Source: Desulfurispora thermophila DSM 16022 (GTDB lineage: Bacteria > Bacillota > Desulfotomaculia > Desulfotomaculales > Desulfurisporaceae). From it: a DNA stretch of 64,000 nt. Where the stretch lies: positions 62,001 through 126,000 of the forward strand of contig NZ_AQWN01000005.1 of NCBI RefSeq assembly GCF_000376385.1, in the 5' to 3' direction. Below are positions 26,838 to 34,701 of this stretch, piece by piece; the stretch's first letter is position 1; each line of letters starts with the position of its first letter. Below the pieces are notes generated by a model. The model searched no databases and was not told the origin of the DNA. It saw only the letters and a list, made by a program, of their open reading frames with translations. A program made the position numbers and the translations under genes.

Positions 26838-28394
26838 ATGCAGATAACATTTTACGGCGCTGCCGGTACGGTCACCGGTTCCTGCTACCTGCTGGAAGCC
26901 GGGCAGAGCCGCGTGCTGGTGGACTGCGGCATGTTTCAGGGGCCCCGGGCCATCCGCGAGCGCAACTACGGCCGTTTCCCCTTCGTGCCGGCCACAGTGG
27001 ATGCGGTCCTGCTCACCCATGCCCACATTGACCACAGCGGCCTGTTGCCCAAACTGGTCAAACACGGCTTTCGCAAGAACATTTACGCCACAGCGGCCAC
27101 GACCGATCTGTGCGCTGTCATGCTGCCCGACAGCGGCCACATTCAAGAAATGGAAGTGGAACGCCTCAACCGCAAAAACCGCCGCGCCGGCCGGGCTTTG
27201 CTGGAACCCATCTACACGGCGGACGAGGCCCGCGCCTGCCTGGAGAACTTTGTGCGGGTGGAATATAACCAGCTGGTGCGGGTTACCCCGGAAGTGAGCG
27301 TGCGCTTTATTGACGCCGGCCATATTCTGGGTTCGGCCATGCTGGAGGTGTATGTCTACGAGGGGCAGACCCAGACCAAGGTGCTGTTTACCGGTGACCT
27401 GGGCAGCCGGGGCAAACCCTTTGTCCGGGATCCGGAAAACGTGCGCGAGGCCGACTATGTAATCATGGAATCCACTTACGGCGACCGGCAGCACCGCGAT
27501 GCCGGCAACCGGCGGCAAATGCTGCAACTGGTGGCCTGGGAAACCTACCACAAGGGCGGCAATCTGGTCATACCCGCCTTTGCCGTGGAGCGGACCCAGG
27601 ACCTGCTCTACGACATTAACCTGCTGGTGCGCGAAGGCAAGTTTCCCCCCATGCGCGTGTATATTGACAGCCCCATGGCCATTGCCGCCACCGAAGTGTT
27701 CAAAAAACACCCGGAAATATTTGACGAGGAAACCCGCCAGCTGATCGCCCGCGGCGAAAACCCGCTTAAGCTGCCCGGTCTCACCTATACGGTCAGCGCG
27801 GAAGAGTCTTTGCAACTCAACAAAATCCAGGGCGGGGCCGTCATCCTGTCGGCCAGTGGCATGTGTGACGCCGGGCGGATCAAACACCACTTAAAGCACA
27901 ACCTGTGGCGCCCCGAGAGCACCATTCTGTTTGTGGGTTACCAGGCCCAGGGCACCAAGGGGCGGCGGCTCCTGGAAGGGGTCAAACAAATCCGCATTCA
28001 CGGCGAAGACATTGCCGTGCGCGCCGATATCCGGCAGATCGACGGTTACTCCTCCCACGCCGACCAGGATGCCCTGCTGAACTGGCTGGGCGCCTTCAGC
28101 GCCCCGCCGCGCCAGGTCTTCCTGGTGCACGGCGAGCCACAGGCGGCGCAAACCCTGGCCGGTTTAATCAAAGAGCGTCTGGGGTACAATGTGCACATAC
28201 CGGTCTGGCAGGAGACCGCCGCCCTCACCCCCGGTTTGACCGTTACCGCCGAGCAGGTGCGCCAGCTGTACGAGCTGGTGGCCGGCAAGATGCAGTCGCT
28301 GCTGCAAAGCGGCGCTGCCAGCAGCGCTTACGCCGACATCGCCCGCACCCTGGCCCAGCTCAACGGCCTGCTGGAAAGTACGGCTGCTGAATAA
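26838..28394 (+). CDS. Metallo-beta-lactamase/beta-CASP exonuclease-like protein
   Basis: A 518-aa cytoplasmic protein of the CPSF73/Ysh1-like RNA-processing group. Metal-binding motifs HAHIDHSG, DAGHILGSAM and FTGDLG are present, followed by the beta-CASP insertion (MESTYGDR, IPAFAVERTQDLLY, ILSASGMCDAGRI) and the RMMBL domain (IDGYSSHADQDALLNW, VHGEPQAA). The order and spacing of motifs are complete. RNA substrate and role are unknown; it differs from RNase J in layout. The site before ATG 26838 is GGGAGAG. Confidence 0.9.
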   Translation: MQITFYGAAGTVTGSCYLLEAGQSRVLVDCGMFQGPRAIRERNYGRFPFVPATVDAVLLTHAHIDHSGLLPKLVKHGFRKNIYATAATTDLCAVMLPDSGHIQEMEVERLNRKNRRAGRALLEPIYTADEARACLENFVRVEYNQLVRVTPEVSVRFIDAGHILGSAMLEVYVYEGQTQTKVLFTGDLGSRGKPFVRDPENVREADYVIMESTYGDRQHRDAGNRRQMLQLVAWETYHKGGNLVIPAFAVERTQDLLYDINLLVREGKFPPMRVYIDSPMAIAATEVFKKHPEIFDEETRQLIARGENPLKLPGLTYTVSAEESLQLNKIQGGAVILSASGMCDAGRIKHHLKHNLWRPESTILFVGYQAQGTKGRRLLEGVKQIRIHGEDIAVRADIRQIDGYSSHADQDALLNWLGAFSAPPRQVFLVHGEPQAAQTLAGLIKERLGYNVHIPVWQETAALTPGLTVTAEQVRQLYELVAGKMQSLLQSGAASSAYADIARTLAQLNGLLESTAAE

Positions 28395-28412
28395 GTGAAG
28401 GATGCACACCCG
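28395..28412 (+). repeat. Repeat family A, short right-end fragment
   Basis: GAAGGATGCACACCCGTG is identical to the right terminus of the copy ending at 34269, and lies in the gap before pgeF. Only about 18 bp remain. Confidence 0.5.
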
Positions 28413-28475
28413 TGCTTGGCTCGGTGGTAGTTTCAAGCAAATATTGCGATGTTTAGCACTACAGGGAGGAATACT

Positions 28476-29300
28476 GTGCCGGACGGTTATCAAATTGTCA
28501 GCCATGCGGATGTCACCTGCATCACTTTTGATATACTGGCGCGCAGCGGTGTTGCCGGCCACTGCTTTACCACCCGTCTGGGCGGTGTCAGCAGCGGCCC
28601 CTACGCCGGCCTGAACCTGGCCCTGCACGTGGGCGACCGGGAGCAGGATGTGCTGGAAAACCGCCGCCTGGTTTGTGCGCGGCTGGGGGCGTCCCTGGAC
28701 GACATGGTGGCCGGGCAGCAGGTGCACGGCGCCAATGTGGCCGTGGTGGGTGAGGCGCAGCGCGGGGCGGGGGCGCGCCAGTACGCCGGCGCCCTGCCGG
28801 ATACCGACGCCCTGGTCACCGGCCGGCCCGGCCTGGTGCTGGCCAGCTTTTACGCCGATTGTGTGCCCGTGTTTTTGTTGGACCCGCAGCGCCGGGCGGC
28901 AGGCTTAGCGCACGCCGGCTGGCAGGGAACCCGGCGCAAGATTGCCGCCCGTGCCGTGCAGGTCATGCAGAGCGCCCTGGGCTGCCGCCCGCAGGATATC
29001 CTGGCCGTTATCGGACCCTCCATCGGTCCCTGCTGTTACACAGTGGGTGCTGATGTTTACCAGCATTTCGTAGCTGCTTTCCCCCGGCATATTGATGCTC
29101 TGGCCCGGCCGGCCGGGCCGCACAAGTGGCACCTGGACCTCTGGCAGTCCAACCGCCTGGTGCTGCTGGAGGCCGGTCTGGCGGAGGGCAACATCTACAC
29201 AGCCCGCCTGTGCACCAGCTGCCGGGAAGACCTGTTTTTCTCCTACCGCCGGCAGGGCGGGCGGTGCGGCCGCATGGCGGCGCTCATGCGTTTGCTGTAA
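28476..29300 (+). CDS. pgeF: Laccase-domain purine nucleoside phosphorylase / peptidoglycan editing factor PgeF (YlmD)
   Basis: A 274-aa enzyme of the DUF152/YfiH family. Members phosphorolyse or deaminate purine nucleosides, and the E. coli homologue affects peptidoglycan fidelity. Zinc ligands are seen in AGQQVHGANV, YADCVPVFL and AHAGWQGT; other motifs are TTRLGGVS and IGPSIGPCCYTVG. GTG 28476 is chosen for its AGGGAGGAA site. In Bacillus the homologue ylmD lies just before ylmE; here a regulator and pstB lie between. Confidence 0.9.
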   Translation: MPDGYQIVSHADVTCITFDILARSGVAGHCFTTRLGGVSSGPYAGLNLALHVGDREQDVLENRRLVCARLGASLDDMVAGQQVHGANVAVVGEAQRGAGARQYAGALPDTDALVTGRPGLVLASFYADCVPVFLLDPQRRAAGLAHAGWQGTRRKIAARAVQVMQSALGCRPQDILAVIGPSIGPCCYTVGADVYQHFVAAFPRHIDALARPAGPHKWHLDLWQSNRLVLLEAGLAEGNIYTARLCTSCREDLFFSYRRQGGRCGRMAALMRLL

Positions 29301-29302
29301 CA

Positions 29303-29331
29303 GTCTTCAGACGTCGGACTTCGGACGTCAG
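29303..29331 (+). repeat. Heptamer tandem repeat (ACKTCRG type)
   Basis: Four seven-base units, TCTTCAG, ACGTCGG, ACTTCGG and ACGTCAG, lie directly after pgeF. A second array of the same unit is found at 34593. Confidence 0.6.
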
Positions 29332-29382
29332 GATAATATGATTGTCATGTGTTCGATGATAGAATTAAGGGGAGTGAAATCC

Positions 29383-30084
29383 GTGCCCACAGTGCTGGTT
29401 GTGGAAGATGACGAACACATCCTGGAGCTGATCAAATTCCACCTGGAAAAAGAGTCCTACCGGGTGCTCGCCGCCGCGGACGGCGAACAGGCCCTGGTGC
29501 TGGCCCAGCAGCAGCGTCCCGATCTGATCGTTCTGGACGTCATGTTGCCCGGTCTGGACGGCCTTTCGGTCTGCCGCCGCCTGCGCCAGGACAGGGCCAC
29601 TGCAGCCATTCCCGTGATCATGGTCAGCGCCCGGGGGGAAGAGCTGGACAAAGTGCTGGGGCTGGAAATCGGTGCCGATGATTATGTAACCAAGCCCTTT
29701 TCACCCCGCGAACTGATGGCCCGGGTGCGGGCCCGCCTGCGCAACCGTCAGGAGAATGACGGCAAGCCGGGTCAGGACCGGCTGGATTTCGGCCGTCTGG
29801 TCATTGACCAGGCCAGGTATCAGGTATTGCTGGACGGGCAGCGGCTGGAACTGACGCCCAAGGAATTTGATCTGCTGCGCTTTCTGGCTGCCGAGCCCGG
29901 CCGGGTCTTCTCCCGGGATTATCTGCTGGAAAAAATCTGGGGTTATGATTACACCGGCGACTCCCGCACTGTGGATGTACACATCCGGCATCTGAGACAA
30001 AAAATGGAACAGGTGGCGGGAGATGTGCAGTTCATCGAGACCGTGCGCGGTGTGGGTTACCGGTTTAGCGAACGGCTGCCGTAG
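29383..30084 (+). CDS. OmpR/PhoB-family response regulator
   Basis: A 233-aa two-component transcription factor. The receiver domain shows VVEDDEHILELI, the phosphoacceptor in LIVLDVMLPGLDG, and KPF; the winged-helix output domain shows LTPKEFDLLRFLA, LLEKIWGYDY and DSRTVDVHIRHLRQKM. GTG 29383 has an AAGGGGAG site; the frame remains open far into pgeF without a better start. No histidine kinase gene is adjacent. Its place before pstB suggests phosphate control (PhoP/PhoB), which is inference. Confidence 0.92.
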   Translation: MPTVLVVEDDEHILELIKFHLEKESYRVLAAADGEQALVLAQQQRPDLIVLDVMLPGLDGLSVCRRLRQDRATAAIPVIMVSARGEELDKVLGLEIGADDYVTKPFSPRELMARVRARLRNRQENDGKPGQDRLDFGRLVIDQARYQVLLDGQRLELTPKEFDLLRFLAAEPGRVFSRDYLLEKIWGYDYTGDSRTVDVHIRHLRQKMEQVAGDVQFIETVRGVGYRFSERLP

Positions 30085-30158
30085 AAACGCTGGTCATTTA
30101 CCTTCCAGTATTTGAAAAACTTATTACTGCCTGTCTTAATTACTTTTTAATCAATTAC

Positions 30159-30185
30159 TAACACAAAGCTAAAGCCCCTGTGTTA
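30159..30185. promoter_or_regulatory. Inverted repeat in the leader of pstB
   Basis: TAACACA (30159-30165) and TGTGTTA (30179-30185) are exact inverted repeats 13 bases apart, 52 bp upstream of the pstB start. It could be an operator or a short leader hairpin; it is not followed by a T-tract. No clear tandem Pho-box is visible. Confidence 0.3.
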
Positions 30186-30236
30186 CAGTAAGCATTGTCG
30201 GACTATGTGCGGATAAATTATTGCGGGGGATGCTTT

Positions 30237-30998
30237 TTGGCTGGGCAGAACAAAATCGCGGTTACCGGTCTGAATTTATTTTACGGTGATTTTCAGGCCC
30301 TTTACGATATCAATATCCAGATTCCACCCCATCATATCACGGCGCTGATCGGCCCCTCCGGGTGTGGCAAGTCCACCTTTTTGCGCACCCTGAACCGCAT
30401 GAACGACCTTTATCCCGGGGTGCGCGTCACCGGGCAGGTTTTGTTGGACGGGGAGGACATTTACGCTCCCGGCACCGACGTGGTGGCGCTGCGCAAGCGG
30501 GTGGGCATGGTTTTCCAGCGGCCCAATCCCTTTCCCATGAGCGTGTACGATAACGTGGCCTACGGCCCGCGCATTCACGGTATCAAAAACAAGCGCCAGC
30601 TGGATGAGATTGTGGAAATGAGCCTGCGCGGAGCGGCGCTGTGGGAGGAAGTGCAGGACCGCCTGTTCAAGCCGGCCCTGGGCCTATCCGGCGGGCAGCA
30701 GCAGCGCCTGTGCATTGCCCGCCTGCTGGCCGTGGAACCGGAAGTGCTCTTGATGGATGAACCCAGTTCGGCTCTGGACCCCATTTCCACCCTGAAGATT
30801 GAAGAGCTGATTCAAGTTCTAAAACGCGATTACACCATTGTCATCGTCACCCACAATATGCAACAGGCGGCGCGGGTCTCCGACAGCACAGCCTTTTTTC
30901 TGTGCGGTGAGTTGATCGAGTTCGGACCCACGGAAGAAATATTCACCCGGCCGGTGGACAAACGCACCGAGGATTATATTACCGGCCGTTTCGGTTAA
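30237..30998 (+). CDS. pstB: Phosphate ABC transporter ATP-binding protein PstB
   Basis: Cytoplasmic ATPase of the high-affinity phosphate importer. The 253-aa product has [17 protein letters not shown], Walker [38 protein letters not shown] (typical of PstB), the signature [17 protein letters not shown] and Walker [16 protein letters not shown] 30237 fits the GGGGGAT site and PstB length. The partner genes pstS, pstC and pstA are not in the window, so this copy is an orphan here. Confidence 0.93.
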   Translation: MAGQNKIAVTGLNLFYGDFQALYDINIQIPPHHITALIGPSGCGKSTFLRTLNRMNDLYPGVRVTGQVLLDGEDIYAPGTDVVALRKRVGMVFQRPNPFPMSVYDNVAYGPRIHGIKNKRQLDEIVEMSLRGAALWEEVQDRLFKPALGLSGGQQQRLCIARLLAVEPEVLLMDEPSSALDPISTLKIEELIQVLKRDYTIVIVTHNMQQAARVSDSTAFFLCGELIEFGPTEEIFTRPVDKRTEDYITGRFG

Positions 30999-31024
30999 AA
31001 AAAGCCCCAGGGGGGCTTTTTTTT
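30997..31024 (+). terminator. Rho-independent terminator after pstB
   Basis: GCCCC-AGG-GGGGC flanked by A7 and T8 immediately after the pstB stop. Confidence 0.85.
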
Positions 31025-31081
31025 GCAGGATTTACCATGCCGGGCGTCGAATAAAAAACGCTTCAAGGAAAGTGGTGCGAT

Positions 31082-32005
31082 TTGACAAAAAAAGGCAGGC
31101 AAAAGTCGCCCGCACTTCGCCCCGCTGCATTATTACTTGTACTGGTGGGGCTCTTGCTGGCGGGTTTGCTGATTAACCAGTTTTATGGTTTTTTGCTGCA
31201 CCACTGGGTGCGGACGGAAGCTCTGAGCGAGGGTCGGATGTTGGTGACCTTGCCTCTGGAAGGTTACCTCGGTAAACAGGAATACCCTGGACAGCCGGTG
31301 CCGGACGGTGGGCGCTTTACGCCCCTTCTGCCCCGGGGCCAGCGGGTGCGCCGGGGTCAGGTGGTGGGTAAAATCAGCCGGGGTCCCGGGGCGGTGGAGG
31401 AGGTTGTCAGCGCGCCGGCCAGCGGCATTTTCTGGCCGGAAGTGGATGGCCTGGAGCGGCTGCTCAGCCCGGACAAGCTGGAGCTGCTGACGCCGGACAG
31501 GCTGGCTGACCTGGGTGAGCAGGCCGGTGCGGCGGAAGGCAGGGCCGGGCAGGTAAGCGCTGTAGCGGGCAAAATCATTGACAACCTGGGACCGGTATAC
31601 CTGCTGGCCGGGCTGCCCGCGCAGGCTCCCGCGCTGCCGGCCGGGGATGCAGTCACCATCTTGTGGCAGGGGCGTAAATTGAGCGCCCGGTTGGAACAAC
31701 AAACCGGCTCCTGGGTTTTTTTCCGGCTGGATAACTATCCGCAGAATCTGGTGGTGCAGCGCCGTATTTCCTGTCAACTGGTGCTGGAAAGCCGGCGCGG
31801 TCTGGTGGTGACGCAGGGCAGTGTGCGGCGCATTGACGGACGGGATTGCCTGCTGGTGGTGGCGGGACGCCGGGCCAAAGCGGTACCGGTGGAAATTAAG
31901 GCGCAGGACGGGAAATACTTGTTAATTGAAGGTGCATCCCTGGCCCTGGGCCAGCGCTATATTACCGGCCCGGCCTGGATCAGGCCCGGGCAGCGGGTGG
32001 AGTAA
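31082..32005 (+). CDS. HlyD-like membrane-anchored protein of unknown function
   Basis: A 307-aa protein with an N-terminal membrane helix (about residues 14-33) and a soluble part containing a lipoyl/barrel-sandwich-like pattern (LPRGQRVRRGQVVGKI ... VSAPASGIFW) as in HlyD-type adaptors. It lacks the long coiled-coil hairpin of true efflux adaptors and has no transporter next to it. Position before yggS-sepF suggests a link to envelope or division. TTG 31082 follows GGAAAGTGG; the following gene is 14 bp away. Confidence 0.65.
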   Translation: MTKKGRQKSPALRPAALLLVLVGLLLAGLLINQFYGFLLHHWVRTEALSEGRMLVTLPLEGYLGKQEYPGQPVPDGGRFTPLLPRGQRVRRGQVVGKISRGPGAVEEVVSAPASGIFWPEVDGLERLLSPDKLELLTPDRLADLGEQAGAAEGRAGQVSAVAGKIIDNLGPVYLLAGLPAQAPALPAGDAVTILWQGRKLSARLEQQTGSWVFFRLDNYPQNLVVQRRISCQLVLESRRGLVVTQGSVRRIDGRDCLLVVAGRRAKAVPVEIKAQDGKYLLIEGASLALGQRYITGPAWIRPGQRVE

Positions 32006-32019
32006 GGTGACAGATAAAC

Positions 32020-32724
32020 ATGCAGCAGGATTTAAGGCGTAATATCGCTTTGGTGCGACAAAAAATTGCCCGGGCCGCCCGGCTGGCGGGCCGGGACCCG
32101 GCACAGGTAACCATCGTGGCGGTGACCAAAACTGTCACACCGGACGTGGCCGCGCTGGCCCTGCAGGAGGGGCTGGCCCACCTGGGGGAAAACCGGGTGC
32201 AGGAACTGTTGCACAAGCAGGAAAAGCTGTCCGGTTTGCCGGCAGTCTGGCATTTGATCGGTCACCTGCAGACAAACAAGGTCAAATACCTGCCGGGCAA
32301 GGTGGCTCTGGTGCATTCCCTGGACAGCTGGCACCTGGCCCGGGAGATAAGCCGCCGTTTTCAGGCGGCGGGAGAAGTGTGCCGCGCTCTGGTGCAGGTC
32401 AACGTCTCCGGAGAAAAAAGCAAACACGGCTTTGCTCCCGGCGAGGTGGCCGACTTTCTGGCGGCGGCCCGGGAACTGCCCGCTCTGGAATTGTGCGGCT
32501 TTATGACCATGGCCCCCCTGGTGGATGAGGCGGAAGAAGCGCGGCCGGTTTTCCGGCAGTTGAAAACGCTGGCGGCCTGCTGGCAGGCCGACCACCCCGC
32601 ACTGGATTTGAGTATATTGTCCATGGGTATGAGCAACGACTACGAAGTGGCCGTGCAGGAAGGCTCCACCATGGTGCGCATTGGGTCGGCCATTTTCGGG
32701 TGGAATGGTTTCGGACAGTGTTAG
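32020..32724 (+). CDS. yggS: YggS/YlmE family pyridoxal 5'-phosphate homeostasis protein
   Basis: A 234-aa alanine-racemase-fold protein binding PLP, needed for vitamin B6 and amino-acid balance rather than a known reaction. The PLP lysine is in VAVTKTVTPD; further motifs are LGENRVQEL, WHLIGHLQTNK, QVNVSGEKSKHG, MTMAP and SMGMSNDYEVAVQEGSTMVRIGSAIFG. ATG 32020 has a TAAGGTGA site. It heads the ylm-type group, as ylmE does in Bacillus. Confidence 0.95.
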   Translation: MQQDLRRNIALVRQKIARAARLAGRDPAQVTIVAVTKTVTPDVAALALQEGLAHLGENRVQELLHKQEKLSGLPAVWHLIGHLQTNKVKYLPGKVALVHSLDSWHLAREISRRFQAAGEVCRALVQVNVSGEKSKHGFAPGEVADFLAAARELPALELCGFMTMAPLVDEAEEARPVFRQLKTLAACWQADHPALDLSILSMGMSNDYEVAVQEGSTMVRIGSAIFGWNGFGQC

Positions 32725-32778
32725 AGCGTGCTATACAGCTCGAGCAGAATAATCTACGAAGTTGGGGAGGTATGCAGT

Positions 32779-33222
32779 GTGGCGCGGGGTATAATGAGCA
32801 AAGTGATGGATTTTTTCGGATTTGAAGAAGAGAAGGGCGAAGTAACGGAAAATGTGGAACAAGAGGAATACCAGGAAGAACAACTGTTGCCGGCCCGGCG
32901 CAACAAGGGGCAGGTGGTCAGCCTGCATACGCAGCGACAGGTGCGGGTGGTGGTGGCCGAGCCACGCGTTTATGAAGACGTGCAGACCCTGGCCGACCAC
33001 TTGAAAAACCGCCGGCCGGTCATAGTCAACCTGGAAAAGGCCGATCCGGAAATGGGGCGGCGGGTGATTGACTTTTTGAGCGGGGCCATTTATGCTTTAA
33101 ACGGTAGCCTGCAAAAAGTGGGCAGCGGCATTTTCCTCTGTGTGCCCAGCAATATGGATATCACCAGCGAGATCCGGGACCAGGTTAAAGAAAAGACCGG
33201 TCTGCCCTGGCTGGGACGGTGA
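32779..33222 (+). CDS. sepF: Cell division protein SepF
   Basis: FtsZ-binding membrane anchor. The ~147-aa product has an N-terminal segment (SKVMDFFGFEEE) serving as membrane-binding helix, an acidic linker, and the C-terminal DUF552 domain: VRVVVAEPRVYEDVQTLADHL, RRPVIVNLEK, RRVIDFLSGAIYALNGSLQK and FLCVPSNMDI. GTG 32779 has a GGGGAGG site; ATG 32794 is an alternative. With ftsA missing near ftsZ, SepF is the visible candidate for tethering the Z-ring. Confidence 0.93.
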   Translation: MARGIMSKVMDFFGFEEEKGEVTENVEQEEYQEEQLLPARRNKGQVVSLHTQRQVRVVVAEPRVYEDVQTLADHLKNRRPVIVNLEKADPEMGRRVIDFLSGAIYALNGSLQKVGSGIFLCVPSNMDITSEIRDQVKEKTGLPWLGR

Positions 33223-34037
33223 GACATTTGACAGGAGAGTATAAGATAGGCTTTCTGGGCGGCGGGGCCATGGCCGGGGCCATGCTGGCCGGCCTGTTGC
33301 AAAACGGCTTTGCGCCGGAAAGGCTGTACGTCACCGATATAGATGAAAACCGCCGCCGCTGGCTGGCGGAGCAATTTGCCGTGCATGTGTTGCCCGACAA
33401 TGCTTCACTGGCCGCAGCAGTGGATATAATGATCGTAGCGTTAAAACCCCACCTGGTGGCCGGTGTGCTGGCCGGGGTGGCCGGCAGCCTGGGGGAAGGC
33501 GTTCTGGTCATCTCCATCGCGGCCGGTGTGGGCACGCAGCAGCTGGAGGAAGCCCTGGGGCGTCCGCTGCCCGTGGTACGGGCCATGCCCAACACAGCCG
33601 CCCTGGTGGGGGCCGCGGCCACAGCCGTCTGCGCCGGCCGGTACGCGCAAGAGCAACACATGGAAATGGCCCGGCAGGTGCTGGCGGCGGTGGGCCCGGT
33701 AGTGGAAGTGCCCGAGAACCTGATGCCGGCGGTGACCGCTTTGAGCGGCAGCGGCCCGGCTTATATGTTCCTGATTATCGAAGCGCTGGCCGATGCCGGC
33801 GTGGCCCAGGGTCTGCCCCGTCCGGCAGCCCTGCAACTGGCCGCCCAGACCATGCTGGGCGCGGCGCAGCTGGTGCTGAAGACCGGCCAGCACCCGGCGG
33901 CTTTGAAAGATCAGGTGACCACACCGGCCGGCACCACCATTGCCGCCCTGCAGGTGCTGGAAGAGGGTGCGCTGCGCGGCGTGCTGGGCCGGGCGGTGGC
34001 CGCGGCGGCCCGCCGCTGCCTCGATTTGGAAAAGTAA
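33219..34037 (+). CDS. proC: Pyrroline-5-carboxylate reductase ProC
   Basis: Last step of proline synthesis, NAD(P)H-dependent reduction of pyrroline-5-carboxylate. The 272-aa product has the Rossmann motif IGFLGGGAMAGAMLAGL, VALKPHLV, VVRAMPNTAALVGAA, and the C-terminal TALSGSGPAYMFLIIEALADAG and DQVTTPAGTTIAALQVLEEG. GTG 33219 overlaps the sepF stop (GTGA). proC also lies beside sepF in several other Gram-positive and cyanobacterial genomes. Confidence 0.95.
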   Translation: MRHLTGEYKIGFLGGGAMAGAMLAGLLQNGFAPERLYVTDIDENRRRWLAEQFAVHVLPDNASLAAAVDIMIVALKPHLVAGVLAGVAGSLGEGVLVISIAAGVGTQQLEEALGRPLPVVRAMPNTAALVGAAATAVCAGRYAQEQHMEMARQVLAAVGPVVEVPENLMPAVTALSGSGPAYMFLIIEALADAGVAQGLPRPAALQLAAQTMLGAAQLVLKTGQHPAALKDQVTTPAGTTIAALQVLEEGALRGVLGRAVAAAARRCLDLEK

Positions 34038-34060
34038 ATCGTTAGCTTGCAGCATAAGCA

Positions 34061-34269
34061 GGGGTGTGCTAATCCTGAGCGAGCCCGTCTGGAGTACCGG
34101 TTGCAGCACCCGGCGAGGGCGCGGTAGCGGGCCGGGAGGCGCGGACAGGACGTCCGCGCCAGCCTTGGCTTTCGACAGGAGGTCGAATCAGGGGCGGCCC
34201 GGCCCGCCCGCGACCGAGTTGCTGGTGCTGCCCGGTACGGAGTTCGGGCGAGCGAAGGATGCACACCCG
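34061..34269 (+). repeat. Repeat family A, full-length 209-bp copy
   Basis: This copy fills most of the proC-yggT gap. It runs from GGGGTGTGC to GCACACCCG, with left arm CCTGAGCGAGCCCG and right arm TTCGGGCGAGCGAAGG, and the same central GGCGCGGAC/GTCCGCGCC hairpin as the other full copies. A further local stem, TTCGAC with GTCGAA, is exact in this copy. No direct-repeat target duplication is seen in the flanks. Confidence 0.85.
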
Positions 34270-34326
34270 TGATGGAGGGTTGCTTGTTTCGCAATAAAGA
34301 ACTGAGAATAGAAAGAACGGTGGACA

Positions 34327-34590
34327 ATGGGACTGGACTTTATTGTTAACGTAGCCTTTCAAGTATACGACTGGCTGATCTTCATCCGCATCATCCTGTC
34401 CTGGATCAGGCACAATCCCTACCAGCCGGTGATCCGCTTCATCTACGAAGTCACCGAGCCCGTACTGGGCTTTTTCCGGCGCATCATTCCGCCCCTGGGC
34501 GTGATTGACATCTCGCCCATTGCCGCGTTTTTCGCCCTGGAACTGCTGCGCCAGCTGGTGGTGGGACTGATCCGCAGCGTGGGACTGTAA
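34327..34590 (+). CDS. yggT: YggT family membrane protein (YlmG)
   Basis: An 87-aa protein with two membrane helices separated by a loop: VYDWLIFIRIILSWI, then TEPVLGFFRRIIPPLGVIDISPI and a C-terminal helix. The RRIIPPLGxIDxSP motif is the family signature. YggT/YlmG proteins lie between sepF and ylmH in Bacillus and are linked to osmotic or division phenotypes. ATG 34327 lies behind a weak GGTGGA site. Confidence 0.9.
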   Translation: MGLDFIVNVAFQVYDWLIFIRIILSWIRHNPYQPVIRFIYEVTEPVLGFFRRIIPPLGVIDISPIAAFFALELLRQLVVGLIRSVGL

Positions 34591-34592
34591 AA

Positions 34593-34622
34593 CGGACGTC
34601 GGGCGTCAGACTTCGGACTTCA
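34593..34622 (+). repeat. Heptamer tandem repeat (ACKTCRG type), second array
   Basis: Units ACGTCGG, GCGTCAG, ACTTCGG and ACTTCAG directly after the yggT stop; the same unit family as at 29303, also just downstream of a stop codon. Confidence 0.6.
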
Positions 34623-34701
34623 GTAGCACTGGCCGTCGGGTACTGGAGTGGTGGTGCCGGTGCGGAGGGAGAACAATTTCAGGAGGTTGCAGTACATAAA
34701 A

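Noticed and set aside
26514-27890. Long minus-strand open frame (458 codons)
   Set aside because: Opposite strand of the beta-CASP nuclease and fmdB-type gene; low-complexity composition and no recognisable motif.
32790-32795. TATAAT at the start of sepF as a promoter
   Set aside because: It overlaps the start-codon region, lacks a -35 and lies inside a tightly spaced gene group.
34061-34269. Family A as a classical insertion sequence
   Set aside because: No transposase frame is present and flanks show no target-site duplication in the three full copies.
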